From positions 682,001 through 746,000 of the forward strand of contig NC_090770.1 in the NCBI RefSeq assembly GCF_001761485.1: a DNA stretch of 64,000 bases, read 5' to 3'. The stretch's first letter is position 1; each line of letters begins with the position of its first letter. Position numbers and translations under genes: made by a program. Of the stretch, positions 1-10,846 are shown piece after piece. The notes beneath the pieces were generated by a model. The model worked only from the letters and a program-made list of their open reading frames with translations, searched no databases and was not told the DNA's origin. The stretch is from Yarrowia lipolytica. Lineage: Eukaryota > Ascomycota > Dipodascomycetes > Dipodascales.

Positions 1-324
1 AGTGCATGAATGAGGCTGTCTCGAGATTTCACCAGGGAGAGCAGCGTATAGCCTGCCTCGTCTTACACAATCGCAGCATCTCTGAAACAAGCCCCATTCA
101 TTCTGCCATTTATCTTGCAGTTCTCGGAACTTGATTTGAGGATGATGCATGAACCTCACCAACTGACTGCCTCATTGGTTTCAGGTGGGTTTGGTTGCAG
201 GTATTAGGAGATGTATATATAGAGAGAGAGCTGTTCAATGTTTCTTGATTCTCTCACTGCTACCACCTAACTACGATCCAACTAAAACCCAACTAAAACC
301 TCAACTACCACTTCCACACAATCA
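1..324 (+). promoter_or_regulatory. 5' flank of the first gene, with TATA box
   Basis: This flank holds a TATATATA box at 214-221, about 104 bp before the ATG at 325. It is followed by a purine run and then by A/C-rich leader sequence containing repeated ctaaaacc. No other gene is visible between the window edge and the ATG. Confidence 0.5.
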
Positions 325-1986
325 ATGGTCACCAACAACCGGGATATCGACAACATGAGTTTTTCTCAGCTGAATCACTTGGTTCGTGCAATGAGAAAGC
401 GCGAAAACCAGCTTTCCCGAGTGACCTCGCAGTTTTTCGACTCTGTCAACAAGCATCTGGAGAAGATGCTCCGTGACACGAACTCTCCTACTTCCAGACA
501 AGAGTGTTCCGAGGCGGCTCGGACTTTGAAGCGGAATTTCGCCCTGATGCTTGTCCTGTGGAAAGAAGACCGAACCAATCTGGTTCAACTGCTGACAGAA
601 TGTGTTTCTACGCTCGCAAAAACGATGCAGCGACTGGCTCAACTCCCCAATGATTCCGGAAAGGTGCTTAGTCGAAACGCCAAATCCATCATCACAAGAG
701 CCGAAAAGACATTAAATTCGATCACTGAACGTTTCGAAAATATGGAGAAAACGACACTATCGACACTATTGCGCAAGTTCGTTGTACGCCAGAACCCGGA
801 GTTGAAAAAGTGGTTTCGCCAGGAACACCTCAGCCGTCGCCGCAATACCCGACCTATCGTGGCTTTGGCCCAAGAGAGATTTTGGCCAAAGGAGTCATTC
901 TATACGCCTCCCGAGCTCATGGTACTGTTTTACATCAATGCAGATATCCTGGCATGTGTAAAGTCCAGTCGCATCAACTCTGACTGGCTCCGTTGCTTTC
1001 AGGACCCGCACATGGAAAAACACTGGGAGGCGAAGATGCGGGCTCAGAATCCAACTTTTCGGCTAGGGGATGCGGATACCCAGACTTGGGCTGACTGTAT
1101 CTTGGCTTATGCAGGCCGACTCGAAACCTGGCAAGCTGTTGATTATGTGAGTGGCAACACTACAAACAAGACCCCTGCTGAGGGAGACTCCCACAATCTC
1201 CAATCAGACGTCTTTCAACTGGAACCTCGACATTTTGTACCTCTCAAGGACTCATGGGAGTACTTTTGCTACCATCAAGATGTTCCGATGTTCCATAGTG
1301 GCGGTCCGCTCACGCCTTCTGAGCTTCTCCAAGTCTTGTATCTGGACAACGGTGCTGCATTCATTAAATATGGGGGCATTGAATTCACGCTTCCTCCCAG
1401 CATTCTTCCGGATGAAATGCTTGGCTATGTCGAAGATCATAATTATTCGCTACTTTCTGTCAAGCTGACTGATCGCACAATCCAAGTTCGGTTGAAGAAC
1501 GGACAAGTTGTCTTATTTTCCCGCGACGACCCCCATTCCCAGAAATTCTTCTTGGGAGCAGTTGGAGAAGACTACTTTGAAGTCGGAGATGCTCTTTTTG
1601 CGAGGGCAAAACAAGGCACGGGTTGGACTTACTCCATTTTTGAAATCGGCAATCAGGAGACTGTCAGGGTGTTCGCCGGAAGCTCGAAGTTCTCAACTCC
1701 TGTGACTTGTGGAAATGGCATCATTTGGTGGAGGATCGATCGACATCTCGTCCCTGCGTTTTATGACCAGAGTGGTTCGGGAACAGTGTATGTACCACCA
1801 AGCACTATCAAACTGGAACAACAACCGGAGCCAGTGAGTGCCGATCCCCAACATTCTACAAAGCAAGTGGGCAGCCAACTGGCTGGGTCGTCGTGGGAAT
1901 GGGTGTCCCTCGCCGTAAACCACAACGCTACCCGCTTGGGATTGGTCATGTCTGCTGCTGCAGGATTTATGGCAATAGTACGTTGA
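325..1986 (+). CDS. Unrecognised 553-residue protein, helical N-terminus
   Basis: I do not recognise this protein. The ATG at 325 is preceded by a TATA box at 214-221, and a second in-frame ATG follows at 355. Residues 1 to about 160 are rich in charged and leucine residues and look helical, probably coiled coil (for example LNHLVRAMRKRENQL near residue 16). The middle is mixed and rich in aromatic residues, like a globular domain. The last 20 residues (LGLVMSAAAGFMAIVR) form a short hydrophobic stretch that could be a weak tail anchor. There is no signal peptide. The gene converges on the glucanase gene. The unbroken 553 codons and a well-placed TATA box support a real gene, possibly lineage-restricted; the function is unknown. 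Confidence 0.75.
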   Translation: MVTNNRDIDNMSFSQLNHLVRAMRKRENQLSRVTSQFFDSVNKHLEKMLRDTNSPTSRQECSEAARTLKRNFALMLVLWKEDRTNLVQLLTECVSTLAKTMQRLAQLPNDSGKVLSRNAKSIITRAEKTLNSITERFENMEKTTLSTLLRKFVVRQNPELKKWFRQEHLSRRRNTRPIVALAQERFWPKESFYTPPELMVLFYINADILACVKSSRINSDWLRCFQDPHMEKHWEAKMRAQNPTFRLGDADTQTWADCILAYAGRLETWQAVDYVSGNTTNKTPAEGDSHNLQSDVFQLEPRHFVPLKDSWEYFCYHQDVPMFHSGGPLTPSELLQVLYLDNGAAFIKYGGIEFTLPPSILPDEMLGYVEDHNYSLLSVKLTDRTIQVRLKNGQVVLFSRDDPHSQKFFLGAVGEDYFEVGDALFARAKQGTGWTYSIFEIGNQETVRVFAGSSKFSTPVTCGNGIIWWRIDRHLVPAFYDQSGSGTVYVPPSTIKLEQQPEPVSADPQHSTKQVGSQLAGSSWEWVSLAVNHNATRLGLVMSAAAGFMAIVR

Positions 1987-3071
1987 CTATCGTGAAGAAC
2001 AATTATGTAAACATCAATACTGAATCCCGTATCCTTTAGATTCATTCTATGGCGTTCCTGCTCTCCTTCATCCTGGATCTTGAGTTATAAGATGCAATAT
2101 ATCATAACAGAAGGTACTTATCTCGTATAGGTCTGGTAGCAGTGTTGACTCTCTCAACCTCTTACAGTCTACCACAGCAGACGACCACTCCTAAACAATC
2201 ATTACGAGAAGATTAACAACCCTAGCCACTCCAATATTCCCCTCAAAGACAGATGGACCTTGGGCGAGGCTCTGTTTTGCACAAGAAGAGCTCCATCAAC
2301 TATTTCGACAATGGCAACGCATTATTGATGACAAAGAATGGACCAAGAACCACATTTTGGAGTCATTTAGTCCAAACAGATGACCTCTGACTACTACTAC
2401 TACAGCAGCAGCTAACTAGCAAGTCCTCAAGTGACTCGGAGGACATCAAGTGAGTCAGGAGGGTATTGGTGTCCTATACCTTTCGCCAAGTTCGCACTTT
2501 TCTCATCCTGTGGATGCAGCTCTTTCTCCGAGCCTGAGAAGGTCAGTCAACCTGCTGGAGTGGACTCTTCCGCATGTGGAAGACGAGATCTGGCCACATC
2601 GGTTCCTCAAGGTCATCCATCAAGCTAGGACCGACCGGGATTTCCAGCAAAATGACTCCACATACTCAAGAACATGGACAGATTGTAGAAAGTATTGGCA
2701 TCTGGAATATGACGGATCTGAAACGCACTGTCTATACTCATCGGCACGACGGGACCTAGCTGCGTGAAAACATCTTCAGACCCTCGTGTGCCAGTTCAAC
2801 AAGTCCTCTAACCCGACCATGAGTACTTAAACGCCAGTTCCACAATAAATCACCCGCTGGAGAAGATTGACTGTGATATTTCCCTGATGTTTGCCAAAAT
2901 TGTAGTTATTCGAAACACTTTCCAACCGAAACGTCCGGGGAAAACGCTTGGAAAGGGTGGTTGGGTCGCTCGAGTATACATCCATGGCGAGTACCTCTTC
3001 CAGTTTGACCATACCAGTTACAGTATGACTGCTTCGCATCGTACTCGACTATTCTAATACTTCCGTCTATC
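1987..3071. other. Intergenic, between convergent gene ends
   Basis: About 1.1 kb lies between the 3' ends of the first gene and the glucanase gene. It holds only short frames without good starts. The longest, at 2450-2767, begins with GTG and has no recognisable content. No RNA gene was seen. Confidence 0.5.
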
Positions 3072-5327
3072 TTACTGGCCTCCCAGCCCAGCAACCATGG
3101 TAAGAGACCAGGCGAGAGAAGTGCCTGGATCCAGCCATCGAGACTGGAAACCCCGGGTGAAAAACTGATACGCAGCATTGGGGTCGAAGATACTTCGATC
3201 TAGCTGAAGAGTACCTTTCCACCCACTATCGACCCAGTTGATGAACCCTGCAACCCGCTGATCCCATGTCTCTCTGACAAACGCAGGGTCTCGAATGTAT
3301 GCAGAAATGGGAGTAGTGGGGAGAGCATGGATACCAATAATGTACTCGGGGTTCATACCAAAGTACGTTGCATGGTCAGCCTTGTTCTCAAACGAAATAC
3401 CAGGGACCTTGTTCTTGATGAATTTCATGGGCTGATTCCGGTTGTTGTCCTTCATGTACCAGTAGGTGTTCATGGCACGCTTCATTATAGCCAGCTGAAG
3501 GTTGGCACGGGCCTCCATTGCCTGGTTACCACTGGAATTACCCCAGAGCTTGATGGCATACACCGAGTGGTAGTCCTCAGAAGAAGACTCTTCATCCTTA
3601 CCATCAGCACTAAGATACAGGCCTTTTGCCCACGAATGACCGGACCACCAGTCGAAAGAACGATGGATAGGAAAGCTCTTATCCTGAGAACTGGGGTTAG
3701 CGTAGTCTCTGACCAGATTATCGACCCACTGTCGATTCTGACTGAGCCATTTCCCGTCCCCCAGCTCTTTATCTATCTTTGCGATAATAGCAGCGGCATG
3801 GACAAAATAACCATAGTGGAAATGGTGGTCATTGTAGTAAGAGTTGCCGAAATCAGCGGTGGAGTCCGTACCAAGACCCGCAGTAGAGACTATGCCCTTC
3901 CAGACGGTGTCGTAGGCAAGAGGATTCTGCTGTCTGTTATTGGCAAACACAGAAAATGCATTCTTCAATCGGCCAAGAAGATCGCGCGCACGTGCCTTGT
4001 CTCCAACAACATCGTTCAGAACCACCAGAAGCTGGGCAAATTTGTCTAGACCCTTGCCGGAGAAGTACATGGAATCGAGATTGGTCTGAGAGTTGATATC
4101 CTGTAGCATCTCTTGGTTGGCAGCATTGGCGATAATGCCGCGAACATTGGCATCATCGAGGCGAGACTTGTAGTTTGGTAGAATCGCCTTTGGGAGATAT
4201 CCCACATCTCGAGGCAGCGAGGGCTCGACCATGGTGAATTTGTCCGTGATGAACCCACGCATCTGGCCCTTGGCAGGGGAGTCGAGGGTCGCCATGGTCC
4301 AAGTGGATAGCATACTGTCTGTCATGCTCTGGACTTGGTGTTCGAGTGCGAACATCAAAGGTTTGCCCCGTCTGCTCGAGCCGGCATGCTTGAAGTTGAT
4401 GCTGTAAGATCCACGAAGACCGTCCTGATCAATGTTACCAGAGACAGAAGCCCCCACAGCATAACTTCCAGCCGCAGAATCCAAGGCATACTCAGAAGAA
4501 GAATCAGGCAGAGCAGCAACCTGAACCACAAAGTTGCCTCGATTGGTGCTGACGAGACGGTTGCCGCTGCTGAGAGTAAAGTGGATCGACTCACCCGGAG
4601 GGACAGTAACGTACATGAGCCACGTAATTCCGTTGTTGAGAATGAGTCTATACTTGAGGAGATCGGGGCGAAGAGAGGTTTCTTGCTGGACACGAGCGAA
4701 ACCAACCTGAGAAGCAATGACAGGAGTCACTCCGTAGTACTTGGCAGTGACCATACCCATACCTCTGACTAGGGGAGTCCACATCTTGAGAGAACCACTT
4801 TCATCGAGAGTATTGGCGTTGACACTCATGTGGTCCAGGGAGTCCATTCTCATCGAGATGGTGGAGGAGAACTCGCGTGCGCTGAAGACTATAGACATGA
4901 TACCGGAGGGGTTGAAGTAGAATTGAGTCGGAGTTCGATTCGGGTCTGGTCCATACACAAGTTGACTGCACCGAGTGTGGGATACTGCTAGTCCCGAAAA
5001 GCCATCCTCCTTTGACCACCACACGCTGTAGGGATAGACGTATGCTGGAAGAGTTCGGGTGCCCAGCAGCATGTTGGTGTAGAAGTTGTTTGTGGGAACG
5101 GCCCCTAAGGGTGTATGGGGGCTTCCAGTGACAAATGGCGGCAGCTTGACGGGGTGTTCTCGTCGGGGAAACATGCCCAAGGGGTCAGCAGTCGAGATAG
5201 GCACGAAAGGGTTTCCGTTGAAACGGGCCCCGAACGCCTGGCGTTTTTCCAGTTCGTGTGTACCCGACTGCCCGTGCGCCAGCGCACTGACCAACCCCAA
5301 GAAAGACAAGCCCTGAGAGAATCTCAT
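3072..5327 (-). CDS. ENG1: Secreted endo-1,3-beta-glucanase, glycoside hydrolase family 81
   Basis: The enzyme cleaves internal beta-1,3-glucan bonds. In yeasts Eng1/Dse4 acts at the septum to separate daughter cells, and the intracellular paralogue Eng2/Acf2 acts elsewhere. The 751-residue protein starts with a signal peptide (about residues 1-19), then a Lys-Arg Kex2-type site at 28-29, so the secreted (Eng1-like) form is likely. The GH81 body fills the rest. The motif NDHHFHYGYF gives Asp500 and His504, and DEESSSED at 578-585 gives Glu580 and Glu584. The spacings equal those of the catalytic residues I recall for yeast Eng2 (Asp518, His522, Glu588, Glu592). No cell-wall anchor is visible. 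Three GCTGGT/ACCAGC motifs lie within 235 bp upstream of the start, which suits Ace2-type control. Confidence 0.93.
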   Translation of the reverse strand: MRFSQGLSFLGLVSALAHGQSGTHELEKRQAFGARFNGNPFVPISTADPLGMFPRREHPVKLPPFVTGSPHTPLGAVPTNNFYTNMLLGTRTLPAYVYPYSVWWSKEDGFSGLAVSHTRCSQLVYGPDPNRTPTQFYFNPSGIMSIVFSAREFSSTISMRMDSLDHMSVNANTLDESGSLKMWTPLVRGMGMVTAKYYGVTPVIASQVGFARVQQETSLRPDLLKYRLILNNGITWLMYVTVPPGESIHFTLSSGNRLVSTNRGNFVVQVAALPDSSSEYALDSAAGSYAVGASVSGNIDQDGLRGSYSINFKHAGSSRRGKPLMFALEHQVQSMTDSMLSTWTMATLDSPAKGQMRGFITDKFTMVEPSLPRDVGYLPKAILPNYKSRLDDANVRGIIANAANQEMLQDINSQTNLDSMYFSGKGLDKFAQLLVVLNDVVGDKARARDLLGRLKNAFSVFANNRQQNPLAYDTVWKGIVSTAGLGTDSTADFGNSYYNDHHFHYGYFVHAAAIIAKIDKELGDGKWLSQNRQWVDNLVRDYANPSSQDKSFPIHRSFDWWSGHSWAKGLYLSADGKDEESSSEDYHSVYAIKLWGNSSGNQAMEARANLQLAIMKRAMNTYWYMKDNNRNQPMKFIKNKVPGISFENKADHATYFGMNPEYIIGIHALPTTPISAYIRDPAFVRETWDQRVAGFINWVDSGWKGTLQLDRSIFDPNAAYQFFTRGFQSRWLDPGTSLAWSLTMVAGLGGQ

Positions 5328-6309
5328 CTGACCAGCAGAAGGCTTTGTTAGTGATTGTTTTCATGGAGACTTGTGACGAGGTGGTTATAGATCATGGACT
5401 TCTTTTTGTTTTCTTTCTTTTTTGCCATTTGGACAACCAATGAGTAAAGTGCTGTATGTACTTACAAAACTTGACCAGCAAGCGTGTTTGTGTTGAGCAG
5501 CAAGATCTAGGAGGATGGCACTACCTAGCTGATGAATGTGTTATGCAGAAAGAAGCTGGTGGTTGATACTGCGCTTTTGTGTGTGAGGCGAAAGAGTGTC
5601 ACGGTCCTGACCACAACTATATATAATCAGGGTGGGTCCTTCATCAGATGTTGTCCTACTCAGCTGACAGACGAAGTACATACTGTAACAATGGAAGAGA
5701 CTATGTTCGTTTGGCCAATCGGCTCAGAATGTGAAACACAAGAACTGTACAGTATGAGCGCAAAAGCGTCTACTAGAATGCATTGCTTTTCTTCAACTGA
5801 AGCCATACTGAGCCATATCAGTCACAAAACCTCCAATTCTTGGTCGCTTGATGGTGTATCAATACTGGGTGGTCGACAGGAAGATTCAGGGTTCGGGAGA
5901 TTGTCCCAAGCGGTAACAGCGTTGTCTCTAGAGCTATGGATCTGCTTCACCAGCTACGTTGCCTTCATGCCGAGCGGTGTAGTTGGTGAGTGGTGATTGG
6001 TCACTGTGACAATCATTGATGGATCAACTGGACGTTATTGGTCACATTGAATTGGCGTTATCTCTAGGGCCTATGCGATACACTGGCTTATCCCGTGTCC
6101 ACGGATCATGCTGGCTCCGAACCATCTATCAGATAGATGACTTCTAGCGGACCATGCTCACGCTTGTCGCAGAGCCTGGTATCTGTCGGATGACTTGGAT
6201 TTTGCTTTTTTTCTTGAGTGTTCATGATTATAAATCCATAGTTGAAATTCGCAGGGGGATTGCTTCATCTGGTAGTTTTTTTGCCACAATTCAACCCCGC
6301 AAAACACAA
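5328..6309 (-). promoter_or_regulatory. Upstream region of the GH81 gene with ACCAGC/GCTGGT sites
   Basis: Ace2/Swi5-type core motifs (ACCAGC or its complement) lie at 5331-5336, 5474-5479 and 5555-5560, with a further one at 5949-5954. A run tatatataat near 5618 could be a TATA element, though it is about 290 bp from the ATG. The open frame at 5532-5996 on the plus strand is probably chance. The tRNA-Leu gene begins at the far end. Confidence 0.4.
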
Positions 6310-6409
6310 GGCAACCTGGCCGAGCGGTCTAAGGCGCCAGGTTAAGGCTAGCACCTTGACGAATATCCTGGTCTCTTCGGAGGCGAGAGTTCGAATCTCT
6401 CGGTTGTCA
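6310..6409 (+). tRNA. tRNA-Leu(AAG) with an 18-nt intron
   Basis: The acceptor stem GGCAACC pairs with GGTTGTC. The D arm, the long class II variable arm and the T arm (GAGAG-TTCGAAT-CTCTC) are all present. The anticodon stem CCAGG/CCTGG encloses TTAAGG, giving anticodon AAG, which reads CTT and CTC as inosine. The intron is at 6348-6365, between positions 37 and 38, and contains CCTT, able to pair with the anticodon and G37. Discriminator A. A T-run at about 6438-6445 would terminate Pol III. Confidence 0.95.
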
Positions 6410-6752
6410 GAAGCGGATGCGAACGAAAATCAGCTTTCTTTTTTTCCCCTTTGGCAACACCCAACATCTTGGTGAGATCCCTCACAGTGCCGGTATGTGG
6501 TGTACGGAGTCGACTGAAAACGAATTGAACATGAAAGGAATGAGTTAATGGATCTGGCTCGTATTGTCGTCCAATAATCATTGGGCTCCAGGGGAACTCG
6601 ACCAACTTTTGGAGCATTGGAAACGCAGTCAAAGTTGAGGGAACCTCCGTCAGGACCTCGGTCAAGTTTGGTGGAACCTCTAACAAAAGAACGAAGGACA
6701 TGTGCCTCGATGAAACACAGGACAAAAAGAAATACTGCCTCAATGCAGCTAT

Positions 6753-6841
6753 AGAGGACGACAGGACTCGAACCCGCAGCCTTTGGAGGACGTCGTTCAT
6801 AAGAACCGAAATCCAATGCGCTACCATTACGCCACGTCCTC
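6753..6841 (-). tRNA. tRNA-Arg(TCG) with a 17-nt intron
   Basis: The acceptor GAGGACG pairs with CGTCCTC, the D-loop is TAATGGTA, and the T arm is GCGGG-TTCGAGT-CCTGT. The anticodon stem TTGGA/TCCAA holds T-T-TCG-G, so the anticodon is UCG, reading CGA, the main arginine codon of the genes here. The intron is at 6789-6805 and contains CGA, complementary to the anticodon. Discriminator T is unusual but the structure is otherwise complete. A T5 terminator lies at 6724-6728 on the complementary strand. A decayed copy lies at 22406-22493. Confidence 0.93.
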
Positions 6842-9060
6842 AACTTGTTGGCGTCAAAGAAGATATCAGATGGGTTGTGAATAGAATAGAAAAGCCAAGA
6901 ATCATTTCAATTAAAAGAAAAAGAAATTCACCCAGTAATATATATAATCTGCAATATTTCCGACACGATAAGATACGACAAATTGCGCATTCTTCTGTCA
7001 GACTTTTCGAGCCAAAAGATTTTTTCCTTATCTTGCATCCAGGACGCATTAAAAAACCGTATCTCCCCGTGTTGAGAAAACCAGGTTGTCCATCAATGTT
7101 TCCGCGATCGAAAAAAACCCGTGTTACGGTAGTAGGGATTCAACCAATATCTGTTATTTATTTTCGTTGCAGGTGCGCAAGAAGTGAGTTTACAGAGCAT
7201 TTGCAACAGCTATAATTCGATACTCGTACGTAATACTCAAGTTTCTTGCTGAGTAAGCGTACAATACAAGTATTTCAAGTGATTTGGCGGTCATGTGACT
7301 CCAAAGACTCACCTGAGGTTATCCATTCTTCAAGTGAGGGGAACCTCATATTAAGGTTATCCAACAAAATGTAAGTATTCTGTTGAGCGTTGTCAGCAAT
7401 TTAAACAAGCACCATAAAATCCCAATTAGTTCTTCACAAACGACATGAAACACAAACACGAGGACATGCTCCACATGGTGGAACAAATCTTCATAGAGTT
7501 AGTTGAATTTTAGTGGATATACGACCCAAACATGACTTTTTTTAAGAAATTTGTTGAGTAAATTTAAGCTATAAAATAAATGTTGAGTAACCTTAAACGG
7601 TGTGGCATATACTTGCAATACCATAAACTTGCTACGTAATCAGGCCACTTTAACAAAAAATCAGGCCTTTTTAAACAAAGCTTATTTCGTCGGGCATAAA
7701 CTAATGTCGAGGTGTATTTCTGACGTTAGCGTTGATAATGCAGGGGACTAATGAGATGAAAACTTTTAGTATGCACTTACTTCGAACCCCAAAAAATCGG
7801 ACATTGTCAAAGCCGCCGGTCAAATGGAGTCGAAATTCTCGGTTTTATATAATCTTATCTTCACACGAACCCCGCACGTAAAAGTCAGGCCATAATTTAA
7901 GGTCATTCTGGTTATAGCTTATTGTCTGTTTTGGCAATATAAATTATACCCCCAATTTTACAGATCTCCAGAATCCTCTCTTCATGTTAACCATATCATC
8001 GCCAAAAATCCGCCAAGTAACGTTTTTTCGTCTCGAACACTGAAAAAGACGGCTTCTTTTTCGCCGGAAAAAAGGGCGGCTTTGAGTGAGTATTTTATGC
8101 TTTCTTCCATTCGGCTGGCACCATTGGGGGCTTTTGGCACCATTGTGACGCAAATCGCGTGTTTGTGGCACAAACAGCTTGACAAACGACAGCACACAAC
8201 ATCACATTGCATCATGGAATATCTCGGTTTCGTTACATAAGCTGATGACACTGCAACTATACTCACTGTCGCCATCACCAACCACGCTTTTCGACGACGG
8301 ATACCTACAATCAATCCATGTGGCCCAAACACAACAACACCAAGTGACACAAACACGACGCAGATATACAAAATTTGACAGGCTTCTTATGTTCCCCGCA
8401 CCTTGATCATCTTTCAACCTAGTCTCAGCTGCGAGAAGTGTTACTCCCCAGTTGCCAGTGCCACGCCTTCTCCTCCGCAATCTTCAACATACTAACTCAG
8501 ATGGGCGTCTTAGGATCTAGTTACTACCATAGGTAGAGCTAGTCTTAGACGGGTGCTTCCCGAAGAGCTATGAGCCAAACGACAGTGTCTTCCGAGGGTG
8601 TCGGGTAGGCACAGTCAGGCCAGAGTCTCCTGGGGGGCATCTCAATCCCAGGGAGGAATTTATTTTGTTTACAGGGGGGGTGTGCGTTAACCATGCCCAG
8701 GTTCCAAGCATGCTATGAACTCAGGGACAGAGTCTCATAGGGAGTGCCCCGGACAACCCGTGTCTACTGGCAATTTTCGTCTTTAGACACGACGCTACAA
8801 CCCAGTCAGTTTCAAACCAACTTGCAATCACCCTTCGCGTCCCAAGAGGGGGGTCTGATTGCACAGAGACGAAACCAGACTAGCGTCACTTCACGTTCTC
8901 CGGCGGAAACCGGTTCGTGAGATTTACTTTTTTTACTTGCCTATCGATGATAATTTTGGCCACACGGGGATGTTGGAGCATAGGAGATTGGTGCTCTTGG
9001 TGGTGGAAGGTCGGAGTGGATTCGGGGGCTTGTGTGCAAGACAGGAGGCGTGGGGATAGT

Positions 9061-9200
9061 GAGGGGCGGTGGGTGGTGGATAGTAGATGAGGGGAGTTGG
9101 AAGGAGGTGATGGAAGGAAGACGAGGGGCGTTGGAAGGTGGCGAGTGGTGACAGTTGAGGGGCGTTGGAACGAGCGAAGATGAGGGGTGGTGGGAGGCCG
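9061..9200. repeat. Degenerate GAGGGGCGTTGGAA repeats
   Basis: The core gaggggcgttggaa or a close variant recurs at 9061, 9089, 9123, 9157 and 9182, that is, every 25 to 34 bp. The two copies at 9123 and 9157 are identical over 14 bp. The strand is strongly purine- and G-rich. Confidence 0.65.
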
Positions 9201-9240
9201 TTGGCCGTGGACTGTGGATGGTTGGAGTTTGTGGAGAATG

Positions 9241-9425
9241 CACTGGAACCCTAGTCTTGTGATCCGTGTGTGGGGGAGAAAACACTGGGATCTTCTGATT
9301 GTGTGGTTTTCTCAATCACACCCGTGTGTGAGGGGAAAAGCACTGGAACCCTCGTTCTCAACCACCTCAGTGTGCGAGGGAGAAAGTGCTCGAGCCTTCG
9401 GGTTGTGGTCTTCTCAATCACATCC
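9241..9425. repeat. Four degenerate tandem units of about 37-58 bp
   Basis: Units begin at 9241, 9283, 9341 and 9389. Shared blocks are cactggaaccct, gttgtggt followed by cttctcaatcaca, and cgtgtgtgaggggaaaa. The copies differ in internal deletions, so this is an old tandem array rather than a recent minisatellite. A frame read through it on either strand gives no known protein. Confidence 0.65.
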
Positions 9426-10718
9426 TTAAGGGTGGTGGAGGGAATGCCGGGAGAGTGATAAGGCATTCTTTGTGTGGGTGGAATATATATAAATAATGTA
9501 TTGATTGTTTTGAAGCTCATGAGCTGTATGAAACTATCATTTAGAAGCATTGCATTGTATTGTATAAATACTACTGTATCGGAACCGCTGTCTTTTTGGC
9601 ATCATCTACGGTCCAATCTCACAGTCATCTAAGATCCACATCTCACACTTATTGAACTTCCGAAACGCTTATTAAGCTGAGTCGAACAAAATAGGGATCG
9701 AATTCGGTAGGGATTGTTTTTTTTGAATTAACGGTCAGGAGAGACGATCCACGTGCAACTAGACTCGGGTTAGTCTGAGCTGGGCCAGTTTATATGGTCC
9801 ATGGGCGCATGTAGATTGCGGCATATGTTTTCTGCCAAGCCAGTGGTGCGTTATCTCTCTTGGCACATGCATTGGCATCTGATGATAAGGGCCAACTGTG
9901 AGTTCAAGGAATTGTATTCAATCAAGGAGCACCTTGTTATGACCGCGATGGAAAAACCTACTCAGTGGAGCTTATGGTTTGACCTCTCTGAGAGAGTCGC
10001 GTGGATATGTGTTTTTCTAGCCGAGTGGCCGTCAGCTTCTAGTTTCTCTTCCGCCTAACTGACAATCGCCATGGTCAATCGTGTAACCAAGCGACTTGAC
10101 AACTCATCGTCTCTCCAAACTGAGGTGGTCAGGGTTGGTAACAACGCTCTATTGGACTGGGGAGTTCGAGGCTCAGCATATATTCAATGCGTCTGTCTCC
10201 AACTGCACAAAGTGTTAACAAAAGCATTGATCTCGGCACAATATCACTCTCAAAGTCCCCACGGTCTCTCCGCCCGATCTGTCCGACCTCCATTTCGTTC
10301 TGAGGTCCAAAACAAGGAAGTCACCAATCACTATGGCCACCAAGCGAGGTCTGTGGGTTATCTCTAGACTTGAAACTCTGGTTCATGGGCAATTACTACA
10401 ACTTTCGGAACATCAATTCATGTCCAATGTGAACAGGTTGGTCAGAGGACGTGGATCATGGCTCATGTTCAATAAAAGTTTCAAACCATGTGTAAATGGA
10501 GATTGTCTAGCTTATGAGCCCCTTTACTAACAGGTTTGTTGGTACTCGCAGCGTTTACTAGTTCATTTTGTCTATCTGAACGTTCTGTATGGTTCGGCTC
10601 ATAAGACGACACTATGACCGACTGCAAAAACTCCGTGACCGACTGAAAAAGTGATTACGACGCAATAACACAACCCAGTCGCTACACTCATGGGCTGGGC
10701 TGAGCTGGCAAGGACGAC

Positions 10719-10723
10719 AAAAA
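10719..10723 (-). terminator. Pol III T5 terminator of the tRNA-Gly/5S unit
   Basis: Five thymidines on the minus strand directly follow the 3' end of the 5S sequence. On that strand no T4 run is seen between the tRNA-Gly and this point, so one transcript would cover both genes. Confidence 0.8.
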
Positions 10724-10842
10724 GATTACAACACCCAGGATTCTCGTATGGTCTCCCACTACAATACTAATTGGGCTCTCTGGAGCTTGACTATGGCTGA
10801 TCGGACGGGAAGCCGTATTTTCACCAGGATATGGCCGTAACC
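10724..10842 (-). rRNA. 5S rRNA, downstream half of a tRNA-Gly/5S dicistronic gene
   Basis: The 119-nt sequence starts GGTTACGGCCATAT and ends GTTGTAATC. The two ends pair as a 9-bp helix I (GGTTACGGC with GTTGTAATC, G-U pairs allowed). Internal landmarks fit fungal 5S: GGCTTCCCGTCCGATCAGC, the CATAGTCAAGC box A-like segment, and GTGGGAGACCATACGAGAAT near the 3' end. It starts 4 nt after the tRNA-Gly discriminator base and ends at a T5 run. Y. lipolytica is known to express many 5S copies this way, from the tRNA's own promoter. Confidence 0.95.
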
Positions 10843-10846
10843 AAGT

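Larger units (their letters stand above)
6842..10718. other. Gene-poor stretch of 3.9 kb
   Basis: No convincing protein gene is visible. Open frames are under 130 codons, overlap one another on both strands and resemble no family I know. The stretch holds the G-rich repeats at 9061-9200 and the longer degenerate repeat at 9241-9425. The part from 6900 to 7950 is AT-rich. The part from 8500 to 8850 is rich in G-runs (for example ggggggtgtgcg near 8680) and could be an old mobile-element remnant, but I found no end repeats. Confidence 0.4.

Noticed and set aside
5532-5996. 154-residue plus-strand frame upstream of the GH81 gene
   Set aside because: Its composition is unlike the neighbouring genes, it has no domain, and it overlaps the glucanase promoter.
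8500-8850. Possible solo LTR or transposon fragment
   Set aside because: G-runs and odd composition only; I could not find end repeats or a target-site duplication.
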